A stretch of 64,000 nucleotides of DNA from Nanobdellota archaeon (GTDB taxonomy: Archaea; Nanobdellota; Nanobdellia; Pacearchaeales; GW2011-AR1): the NCBI GenBank assembly GCA_024654565.1, contig JANLHM010000005.1:147331-211330 (forward strand), read 5' to 3'. The position numbers and the translations under genes were made by a program. Each line of letters starts with the position of its first letter. Positions within the stretch are counted from its first letter, which is position 1. Of this stretch, positions 40,116-48,400 are shown piece after piece. The notes under the pieces were generated by a model that saw nothing but the letters and a program-made list of their open reading frames with translations, was not told the DNA's origin and ran no database searches.

Positions 40116-40850
40116 TCAAAGATCTACTAACTTAAGAATGGTGTCCAGGGACACCACTTTTTTTAGAGTTTCAGAGATATAAATCTTAACTTCTTTATTT
40201 TTTTCCTTTTCTTTTTTGAGAGGGATTTCTTTTAAAATTAACCTCCTAACATAATCTCTTATTGAACTTTCGGTCAAATTTAGCCTCGAGGAAAGGGATT
40301 TGTAGTTTGAAGACCCTTTCTCTTCTTCTAGCTGGTAAATTGCAGAAAAAACAAGTATTTCCTGGGGAGTTAACTTCTTGAATTTTAGTCTTAACTCTTT
40401 TTTTAAGTTATCAATTGAATTTAAGGCCGTTAATGCCTCTTCAAAAGAGTTTTTCTCTTTTAATTCAAAATCTCCTTTTGAAAAGGTTTCCTCCTTTAAA
40501 GGGGGGGAAAAATTTATCTGTCTGTCTGTCTGTCTATTTGTCTGTCTGTCTGTCTGAACCCCTTCATTTCCAGTGGAAATACCTAAAATTTGACCTTTTC
40601 TGAGGTTAAGATTAACACTATCTGTCTTATTTTGGGTGATTTGTGTAGGAAACCCTCCTTTTTGTGTCTGAAAAGAAAGAGTTCGGTTTTTTATGTCCTT
40701 TATAGAAAAATCTAATCTAATAAGAGCTTTACAAGTCTCTTCTAGAACTTTCTTTGTTTCAAAAAGATCTGCCTTTACAAATTCTAACTCTTTTTTAATT
40801 AATTCAAAATCTTCTTTTATATTTGAAAAAGAACGCCTTACCTCATCCAT
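40116..40850 (-). CDS. Coiled-coil/winged-helix protein 2
   Basis: 244 residues with the same plan as the 39226 gene: coiled coil (LIKKELEFVKADLFETKKVL), polar linker with VQTDRQTNRQTDRQIN, then a winged helix (LTPQEILVFSAIYQLEEEKG, YKSLSSRLNLTESSIRDYVR, KEVKIYISETLKKVV). The linker is encoded by a tetranucleotide tract, TCTG on the plus strand, that is not a multiple of three long. Slippage there would remove the DNA-binding domain. Right next to the tract is ATTTCCAGTGGAAAT, similar to the core of archaeal origin boxes. A related regulator to the gene facing it. Confidence 0.72.
   Translation of the reverse strand: MDEVRRSFSNIKEDFELIKKELEFVKADLFETKKVLEETCKALIRLDFSIKDIKNRTLSFQTQKGGFPTQITQNKTDSVNLNLRKGQILGISTGNEGVQTDRQTNRQTDRQINFSPPLKEETFSKGDFELKEKNSFEEALTALNSIDNLKKELRLKFKKLTPQEILVFSAIYQLEEEKGSSNYKSLSSRLNLTESSIRDYVRRLILKEIPLKKEKEKNKEVKIYISETLKKVVSLDTILKLVDL
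40517..40556. repeat. Tetranucleotide tract inside a gene
   Basis: (TCTG)4, TCTA, TTTG, (TCTG)4: ten units over 40 bases, in the linker-coding part of the 40116-40850 gene. Forty is not divisible by three, so gain or loss of a unit would shift the frame. Confidence 0.9.
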
Positions 40851-40905
40851 TCTAAAATTAGAAATGTTTTGTTTAAAAGGATTGAGATAATTAAAAAGAT
40901 ATTTT

Positions 40906-41175
40906 TTAATTCTGAGCCTCTTTATACACTAAATAAGCTTTCTCAGAGAGTTTCCATCTTAATCTTTTAAGGTAGGTTATTCCTTCTTTATTTTTGGTAA
41001 TCTTAACTACTAATTTTTTTTCTTTCATTTCCTCTAAAAGAGATTTAGTAAATTCTTCATCCCTTGCAACTTCCTTTGCTATTTGAGAGGTAAATAAAAG
41101 ATGGGGGTTTTCCTGAAATAGAAGAGAAAGAATTTGTTCTGAAATTTTTTTTTTCTTTTCTTCTGAAATTCTCAT
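40906..41175 (-). CDS. Small winged-helix protein
   Basis: 89 residues: KKISEQILSLLFQENPHLLF, then TSQIAKEVARDEEFTKSLLEEM as a helix-turn-helix, then VVKITKNKEGITYLKRLRWKL as the wing. It is the form of many archaeal single-domain transcription regulators. The target is unknown. It is on the same strand as its neighbours but 55 bases from them, so it may have its own promoter. Confidence 0.68.
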   Translation of the reverse strand: MRISEEKKKKISEQILSLLFQENPHLLFTSQIAKEVARDEEFTKSLLEEMKEKKLVVKITKNKEGITYLKRLRWKLSEKAYLVYKEAQN

Positions 41176-41216
41176 TTTAATCTAAAGAAAAAATGTTTTA
41201 ATAAGTTATCCAAAAA

Positions 41217-41633
41217 CTATTCTTTTTTTGGGAAGGTCAAAGAAGGCATCCTAAAATGGGGGGGAAGTCCGAGTTCTTCTTCCACCTGAAGTGCCTTTAG
41301 GTTGGCCTTCAGAAGAATTGCATTAAAAATATTAATCTTTAATTCGTCTTTAAAGTCTTTTTTCTTCCAATTTTTCAAAATTTCTTCTCCTAAAGCATTT
41401 TCAACGGAAAGGATTATCTTCCCTTTAAGTTCTATCTTTGCGATTTCCTTTGAATATTTAATAGAATAATTAAAAAGGATATCTAAAAGGGTTGAATTTT
41501 CTCTCTTCGAGGGGAATTTGTTCTCTTCCACAGAGTCTAAGTTAATTGAAGTCTCTACTTTTAAATCTGAAAATTCATTAGAAAACTTCTCTGCATTCAC
41601 TTTTGTTAATCCAAACCCAACTAATCTCATCAT
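41217..41633 (-). CDS. SecB-like archaeal protein
   Basis: 138 residues. The C-terminal KALQVEEELGLPPHFRMPSL is a hallmark I associate with a conserved archaeal family of unknown function; the beta-strand layout before it (TSINLDSVEE, LFNYSIKYSKEIAKIELKG, KIILSV) resembles SecB-like chaperones. No membrane segment. Family recognition is from memory of the motif and not tested. A double Met start (MMRLVG) is kept. Confidence 0.6.
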   Translation of the reverse strand: MMRLVGFGLTKVNAEKFSNEFSDLKVETSINLDSVEENKFPSKRENSTLLDILFNYSIKYSKEIAKIELKGKIILSVENALGEEILKNWKKKDFKDELKINIFNAILLKANLKALQVEEELGLPPHFRMPSLTFPKKE

Positions 41634-41752
41634 AAATTTATAATCGACCTTTTCCTTTTTAAAGATTTGTATTCTTTCTTAAAAAATTTAACAAATCTTA
41701 AAAAAATGATTAAATAGAACAGAAATAAAAAAATTTTAATCAAAAAAGAAAA

Positions 41753-42013
41753 TTAAATAAGGTCTTCTTCAGAGACAATTACAAAATCTCCGATAGCAAT
41801 TATTGCAGAATAAGGAATTAAAGCTTCTCCTGAATTCAATTTTTCAAGGTTTAAGTTCCGAGTATAAATTGTTGCATCTTTTAGTACTAAACTTATCAAT
41901 TCTCCAGATTTAGTCTCAAAAGTTACATCTTTAACAAAACCCAATCTTTTTCCTTCTTTTGTGACAATCATCTTGCCCAAGATTAAATTGAAAGGTAATT
42001 TTTCTGTTTGCAT
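41753..42013 (-). CDS. PRC-barrel domain protein
   Basis: 86 residues forming one PRC-barrel: LILGKMIVTKEGKRLGFVKDVTF, then ELISLVLKDATIYTR and ALIPYSAIIAIGDFVIVSE. These small barrels in archaea bind RNA-processing or division partners (for example CdpB). A second PRC-barrel gene is at 62729. It lies between the origin region and the SecB-like gene, divergent from orc1/cdc6. Confidence 0.78.
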   Translation of the reverse strand: MQTEKLPFNLILGKMIVTKEGKRLGFVKDVTFETKSGELISLVLKDATIYTRNLNLEKLNSGEALIPYSAIIAIGDFVIVSEEDLI

Positions 42014-42179
42014 AGTGTGTTTAGATTTAATTTATTTATAAATTTATCTCTAAAGAAGGATATGTTTTATTCTTTAAAAAATGCCAATAAATATGTAACT
42101 ATAAAATTAAATTAAAGTTATATAAACAAAAAGTTCTTTTCCCTTTTCTAGGCAAAAAAAGGGTTTGGAAGGGGTGACA

Positions 42180-42199
42180 CACCTTCATTTCTTTTGGAA
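42180..42199 (-). promoter_or_regulatory. ORB-like sequence, left
   Basis: The minus strand reads TTCCAAAAGAAATGAAGGTG, similar to the box at 42629-42652 (TTCCA, GAAAT, GA, GG). It faces the opposite way to that box. Confidence 0.45.
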
Positions 42200-42628
42200 C
42201 TTTTGTAATTTAATTCTTTTTGATTTTTTTGTTTTTAAATTTACTTAAAAAAATTTGTATGTTTTAGTATTCATATTTATATATTATTATCTTATTATTA
42301 TTATTATCTTATTATTCTTATATTATTATCTCATCTTAGTTTAGATTAGATTATTTTATTATTATTATCTTATTATGGATATTTTATTTTTAGTTGGAAT
42401 TAGATTCTTATTGATTATTCTTATTTTATTATCGGACTATTTTATTATTTTATTATTATTTTTTTATCAGTGTGAATTTCCCTTCTTATATCAAAAATAT
42501 ATTTTTGATTTTTTATCCAAAAAATTAATTTCCATGAGAAATAGAGGCGTCCTTCTTTTTTAGTAGTCATAATCTTTTATATATGGTTCCCCTCTTTTTT
42601 CCGTTAGAAAGAAAAGAAAGGAGAGAAG

Positions 42629-42652
42629 TTTCCACTTGAAATTGACGGGGGT
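42629..42652 (+). promoter_or_regulatory. ORB-like sequence, right
   Basis: TTTCCACTTGAAATTGAC followed by GGGGGT closely fits the known archaeal origin recognition box (TTCCA, then GAAA, then a G-run). It is 37 bases before the initiator's ATG. Confidence 0.65.
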
Positions 42653-42688
42653 CACTATTATCCTTTTTCTAATCTTTTAAGAGGAAAA

Positions 42689-43906
42689 ATGAATAATGAA
42701 TTAGATAAAATTTTTGATTCTTTTGATAAGAATAGTATTTTCAAAGATAAATCTTTTTTACAATCTAACTATAAACCGAGTGATATTCCTCACAGGGAGA
42801 AGGAAATAAATCAAATTGCTTCAATTCTTGCTCCTGTTCTCAGGGGTGAAAAAACAAGCAACCTCTTTTTATATGGTAACACTGGCACAGGAAAGACTCT
42901 TTCCATTTTCAAGGTGCAAGATGCTCTTGAAAAAAGGATGGAAAAACATGTGGGTTCTGAATTTGAATTAAAAATTCAATATTTAAATTGTAAATTAAAA
43001 CAGGTTGCAGATACTGAATACAGGATTCTTGCAGAGATAATAAAACAACTTGGAGGAGAGGTTCCTGCAACAGGTCTCCCCACACAATCAGTATACAATA
43101 AGTTTATTGAGATTGTTGACGAAAAAAAACAGCTAATTGTTCTTATTTTAGATGAAGTTGACCAATTAGTTAAAAAAATTTCAAATAATTTTTTATACAA
43201 CCTTACAAGATTAAATTCTGAACTTTCTAAATCTCAAATTTCCCTTGTAGGAATTTCAAATGATTTGACTTTCCTTGAAAATATTGATCCTCGGGTAAAA
43301 AGCTCCCTTTCTGAGGAAGAAATTGTTTTTTCTCCTTATAATGCCCTCCAAATTCAAGATATTCTTACCAAGAGGGTAGAGGGGGCATTTAAGAAAGGGG
43401 TTCTTGAGGGAGGAGTAGTTTCAAAGTGTGCGGCATATGCTGCAAGGGAATCTGGTGACGCAAGGAGAGCCTTAGATCTCTTAAGAGTTTCTGGAGAGCT
43501 TGCCGAAAGAAGAGGAGAAAAAAAAGTAACAATAAAACACATAGACGAAGCAAAAAACAAAATAGAACGGGACAAAATACTTGATTTAATAAGTAATCAC
43601 CCTAAACAATTTCAAATAGTTTTAAATTCAATTATTTCAATTTCTGAAGAAAAAAAAGGATCTCCTTTTTTTACAGGGGATGTTTACCATGTTTATCAAA
43701 AAACATGCAAACAATATCATGTAGAACCCTTAACTCAAAGAAGAGTGGGAGACATTATTCAAGAATTTGATATGCTGGGAATACTAAATGTAAGGGTGAT
43801 TTCAAAAGGCAGAGGCGGGCGAATGAGAGAAATAAAGCTAGATCTTTCTGAGCTCCTTTTAGAAAAAACCAAAGAAATTATAGAAACTCGTCTAAATTAT
43901 CTTTAA
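42689..43906 (+). CDS. cdc6: Replication initiator Orc1/Cdc6
   Basis: 405 residues. The AAA+ ATPase is at the N-terminus with Walker A GNTGTGKTL near residue 64 and Walker B LILDEVDQL; sensor 1 is GISND and sensor 2 is in ARESGDARRALDLLR. The C-terminal winged helix (FFTGDVYHVYQ, TQRRVGDIIQEFDMLGILNV) binds the origin boxes. It is followed two bases later by the PolD small subunit. The initiator next to the polymerase and an AT-rich origin is a common archaeal arrangement. Confidence 0.95.
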   Translation: MNNELDKIFDSFDKNSIFKDKSFLQSNYKPSDIPHREKEINQIASILAPVLRGEKTSNLFLYGNTGTGKTLSIFKVQDALEKRMEKHVGSEFELKIQYLNCKLKQVADTEYRILAEIIKQLGGEVPATGLPTQSVYNKFIEIVDEKKQLIVLILDEVDQLVKKISNNFLYNLTRLNSELSKSQISLVGISNDLTFLENIDPRVKSSLSEEEIVFSPYNALQIQDILTKRVEGAFKKGVLEGGVVSKCAAYAARESGDARRALDLLRVSGELAERRGEKKVTIKHIDEAKNKIERDKILDLISNHPKQFQIVLNSIISISEEKKGSPFFTGDVYHVYQKTCKQYHVEPLTQRRVGDIIQEFDMLGILNVRVISKGRGGRMREIKLDLSELLLEKTKEIIETRLNYL

Positions 43907-43907
43907 A

Positions 43908-45491
43908 ATGAATATCTCTGAATTACAAAAAGTTTGCATGGAAAAAGAAGTCTTGTTAGATAGTTCTCTTTTGGATGTTTTTTGTTCTTTTGAAAATCCC
44001 TCACTTGTAAAGTTTTTAATAGAAAAGATAAAAATTTCCACGGGAAAAAGATTTTTTAACAAATCCTTTATAAAAGGAAATAAAATTTTGGTAAAGGAGT
44101 TTGTGGATGAATTTTCAAATATAAAAAATCTTAATTCAACCATTTTTCTTGAAAAACTTGGGATTGAAGGAGAAAAAGAAAAAAAAGAAATTCTAAAAGA
44201 ACAAAAAAGTGAAAGTAAAGCAAAAGTTGTTTTTTCATCTCCCACAATTCCTAAAACTCTCCAAGTGACAGATTTTGTTACTCACTTCAGAAATAGGTAC
44301 GAAGAATTAAAAGAAATTTTACAGGAAAAAAAGGAGCTTGAAAATTTAATTTCTATTGGAAAAATTTCTAAAGAAAAGCAAAAATTTTCTGTAATTGGGA
44401 TGGTTTATAAAAAAAGCATAACAAAAACAAAAAAAATTATTCTTGAAATTGAAGATTTGACTGGTAAGATGAAAGTTTTGATAAATCCTGAGAAAGAAGA
44501 CCTTTTGAAAGAATGTGAAGACGTTGCACTTGACAGTGTTTTGGGTTTTAAAGGGGTCGGAAGCGGAGAAATTATGTTTGTTAATGAGATTATCTTTCCA
44601 GAGGTCTTTCTTCCTGAAAGAAAAAAGTCTTATGTTGAAGAGAGTGTGGCTTTCATTGGGGACCTTCATTTTGGAAGTAAAAACTTTCTTGAAAAAGACT
44701 TTCTTCGTTTTATTGACTACTTAAATGGGAACTCTTACAACTCTGAAGAAGCACTTAAAATAAAATATTTGTTCATTGTTGGAGATTTAATAACTGGGAT
44801 TGGAAATTATCCCAATCAGGAAAAAGACTTGAAGATTTCAGATTTAGAAGAACAGTTTGAAGGGGTTTCTAAGATTCTTAGCAAAATAAGGAAAGACGTT
44901 ACAATTATTATCTCTCCAGGGAATCATGACTGTGTGAGGATTATGGAACCTCAACCACTTTTAGACGAAAAATATGCTTGGCCCCTATATAACCTTGAAA
45001 ATGTTCTTCTTCTTGGAAATCCCGCTGTGGTAAACATTGGAGAAACAAAAGATTTTGAGGGATTTAATGTTCTTCTTTACCATGGTTTTTCTTTTCCTTA
45101 TTATGCAAACACTATCCCCAAATTAATTGAAGGAAAAACTATGAATCAACCCGAAAAAATTATGAGTTACCTTTTAAAAAATAGACATCTGGCTCCAACA
45201 CACTCTTCCACCCAGTATTTTCCTCTTGAAAAAGATGGGCTTCTTATAAGAAACACCCCCGACATTTTTTTATCTGGTCACACTCACAAAAGCGGGATAG
45301 TTCACTTCAATAATGTAATGGTTATCTCTGTTTCAAGCTGGGAAGGATTAACCCCCTATCAAGAAAAATTTGGAAATAAACCTGATCACTGCAAAGTTCC
45401 ACTTTTAAACCTTAAGACAAGAGCAATTAAAATTTTAGATTTTGAAACAGGTGAAGATGGAATTAGGTTATATCGGGAGGAGGAAAAGTGA
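43908..45491 (+). CDS. polB: DNA polymerase II small subunit DP1
   Basis: 527 residues. Exonuclease subunit of the archaeal family-D polymerase. An OB-fold lies at about 155-230, and the calcineurin-like nuclease has all metal motifs: GDLHFGS (near 250), GDLITG, SPGNHD (near 338), LYHGFSFPY and SGHTHKSG (near 455). The 140-residue N-terminus is helical. It overlaps DP2 by four bases (GTGA). Activity gives 3'-5' proofreading. Confidence 0.95.
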   Translation: MNISELQKVCMEKEVLLDSSLLDVFCSFENPSLVKFLIEKIKISTGKRFFNKSFIKGNKILVKEFVDEFSNIKNLNSTIFLEKLGIEGEKEKKEILKEQKSESKAKVVFSSPTIPKTLQVTDFVTHFRNRYEELKEILQEKKELENLISIGKISKEKQKFSVIGMVYKKSITKTKKIILEIEDLTGKMKVLINPEKEDLLKECEDVALDSVLGFKGVGSGEIMFVNEIIFPEVFLPERKKSYVEESVAFIGDLHFGSKNFLEKDFLRFIDYLNGNSYNSEEALKIKYLFIVGDLITGIGNYPNQEKDLKISDLEEQFEGVSKILSKIRKDVTIIISPGNHDCVRIMEPQPLLDEKYAWPLYNLENVLLLGNPAVVNIGETKDFEGFNVLLYHGFSFPYYANTIPKLIEGKTMNQPEKIMSYLLKNRHLAPTHSSTQYFPLEKDGLLIRNTPDIFLSGHTHKSGIVHFNNVMVISVSSWEGLTPYQEKFGNKPDHCKVPLLNLKTRAIKILDFETGEDGIRLYREEEK

Positions 45492-48400
45492 ATACTCAAG
45501 ATCATTTTTTAGATCTCAAAAAAGAGGTGGACAAGGTTTATTCAATTATGAACCTTGCAAGGGCTAAGGGATTTGATCCGGTTAACCAAGTGGAAATTCC
45601 TCTTGCAATGAGTATGGCTGAAAAAGTTGTGGGTCTTATTTCAACAATCTATCCACAGATGCAAAACTCAGGAATTTCAGAGAGAATACTTGAATTAGAA
45701 AAAGAATACGGAAAGTTAGATCCAACGGTTGTTTTTAAAATTGCAGAAGAAATTTCAGAACAAAAATTTTGTAAATTCTCTTCTATTCTTGAAGGAATAG
45801 ATGGGGGAATAAGGGTCGGGATGGCTTACTCCACGCTTGGAGTTGTTTCAAGTCCCATAGAAGGTTATACTGGAATTGAAGTTGGAAAAACTAAAGACAA
45901 GAAAGACTATCTGATTGCAAACTTTTCAGGACCTATTCGTTCAGCAGGAACCACGGCTTCATGTTTAGCACTTATACTCATAGATTTTTTAAGAGAAAAA
46001 TTTGGATTTGAAAAATATGACCCTACTGAAAAAGAGGTTCGTCGTGTTTGGTCTGAAATTTCAGATTTTCATGAAAGAATTACAAACCTTCAATATATGC
46101 CAACAGAAGAAGAAACCCTTTTCCTTGCAAAAAATATGCCCATTCAGGTTTCAGGGGACCCCTCAGAATCTCTTGAAGTTTCAAATTATAAAAACCTAGA
46201 GAGAGTAAAAACTAACTTTTTAAGAAGTGGTTTTTGTTTGGTTCTTGCTGAAGGGCTTGCACAAAAAGCGGCAAAAGGATTTAGGCTTTTAAACCAAGCA
46301 AAAAAAAATGGGATTTCTTCTACAGGATTTGATTTCTTAAAAGAGTATATTGAAATTCATGAAAAGAGAACTCTTGGGAAAGATAAAAGCAATAGTTCTC
46401 CAACTTATATTAAAGACCTTGTTGCAGGGAGGCCTGTTTATGGGCATCCTTCTCGATCAGGGGGGTTTAGATTTAGGTATGGTCGAGGGAGGTCTTCAGG
46501 ATTTAGTGCTACTTCTGTCCACCCCGCAACAATGGGAGTTACAGATGGATTTCTTGCTATCGGGACTCAATTAAAAATTGAAAAACCCACAAAGGGATGT
46601 GTTGTTACAACTTGCGATTCCATTGATGGGCCAATTGTTAAATTAAAAAATGGGAGTGTAGTTTCTCCAAAAAATCAAAAAGAAGCAGAAAATCTTTACA
46701 AGGAGATTGAGGAAATTCTTTACTTGGGAGACATTCTTTTTCCTTTTTCCGACCTTTTAAACAGAAATGCTTCTTTAATAAAACCAGGATATGTCGAAGA
46801 GTGGTGGGATAAAGAATTAAAAGAAAAAGGTTTCAAAGGAGAGATTAATTGTTCTCTGGTTTCTTTAGAAAAGGCTATTGAATACAGTCAAAATTTTTCA
46901 ATTCCCCTCCACCCAAAGTATATTTTTTTCTGGACAGAGATTTCAAAAGAAGAGTTTTTTGAACTTCTTTCATGGCTTAAAAATTCATGGGTTGATTCTA
47001 ATTTAGTCTTACCCTGGACAAAAAAAGACAAGGAAATTTTTCCTCTTGGGAAAAGGGCGCTTGAACTTTTAGGAGTTCCTCATGAGGTCACTCTTGAAAA
47101 TGTAATAATAAAAGAAATTATTGCAAAATCTCTTCTTTTAAATTTAGGTTTTGATTTAAAAATTTTTGAAAAAAAGACCCCCCTTAAAAATTTTGAGTGG
47201 AACAAATTTTATTTGGACAAAAATGTTTTGGAAATTGTAAACTCCTTTTCTTTTTTTGAGATAAAAGACAAGGCAGGGGAATTCATAGGTGCAAGAATGG
47301 GTCGACCTGAAAAAGCAAAAATAAGGAAACTTACAGGAAGCCCAAATGTTTTATTTCCTGTAGGGAGTCAAGGAGGAAGACTTCGTAGTGTGGGCGTTGC
47401 TTATGAAACTGGTTTTGTTAAAGGAACGTTCCCTTTATTCTATTGTGAAAAGTGTGAGAATGAAACTATTTACCCTTCTTGTGAAAAGTGTGAAGGGAAA
47501 ACAAAAAAAAGATATTACTTTCCGGATATAAAAGAGAAATCCTTTGATCAAAAAATAGAATATTCTTCGATGGAAGGAGTCTCTTCATGTAGTCAAAAAA
47601 TTGACATCAAAAAGTATTTTGATTTTGCTAAAAATAAACTTGGTTTGCTAAGAGACGAGATACCTCCTTTAATAAAAGGTTTAAGGGGGTTAAGTTCAGA
47701 ATCAAAAATTCCTGAAAACCTTGCTAAGGGAATGTTACGTTCAAAATATGGTCTTCAGGTAAATAAAGACGGGACCATTAGGATGGACGCTACCGAACTT
47801 CCGCTTGTTTCATTTAGGCCAAGTGAAATTGGAACTTCTATTGAAAAATTAAAAGAAATGGGTTATGATGAGGACATTTATGGAAAGGAATTGAAAAGTG
47901 AAGACCAAATTGTCGAAATCATGCCTCATGATGTTTTAATTCCTTCTTCGACAGAAACTCCTGACGAAAAGGGTGAAGACGTTTTTATGAAAATTTGCAA
48001 CTTTATTGATGAACTTTTAGTGAAAGTTTATTCTCTTCCCCCTTATTACAATGTTAAAGAAAAGTCCGACATTATAGGGAAGTTAGGGGTTTGCATGGCT
48101 CCTCATAATTGTGCTGGAGTTGTTTGCAGGTTCATTGGTTTTTCAAACACTCTTGGATTAATGGCAAGTCCATATATGCATGCTGCAATAAGAAGAGACT
48201 GTTTTGATTTTAATACCTACCTTCCTGTCAGGGAAGGTGCTTTCTGGAGAAATGTTAAAATTGGAGAGTTGGTGGAAAAATTGAACCCTGACGAAGTGGT
48301 AGATAATTTTGGAACAAGAGAAAAAAAAATTGAGGGGATTAAAACCATTAGTTTTGAAAAGAATTTAAAGGAAACCGAAATAATTAATTTTACAAAACAT

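Larger units (their letters stand above)
42014..42688. other. Probable replication origin next to orc1/cdc6
   Basis: 675 bases without a gene. It has an AT-rich core of ATTATT and CTTATT repeats (42240-42460) flanked by two inverted sequences similar to the archaeal origin recognition box. The initiator gene follows at once, the usual archaeal layout. A TATA-like TTTTATATATGG (42575-42586) lies in the right part and would start the orc1/cdc6 transcript. Confidence 0.6.

Noticed and set aside
40517-40556. Possible CRISPR or minisatellite array
   Set aside because: Units are four bases with no spacers; it is a simple tetranucleotide tract. No CRISPR array or cas gene was seen in the window.
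42375-42563. 62-codon open frame in the AT-rich core before orc1/cdc6
   Set aside because: It is made of ATTATT-type low-complexity DNA in the probable origin; the Leu/Ile/Phe composition follows from the bases.
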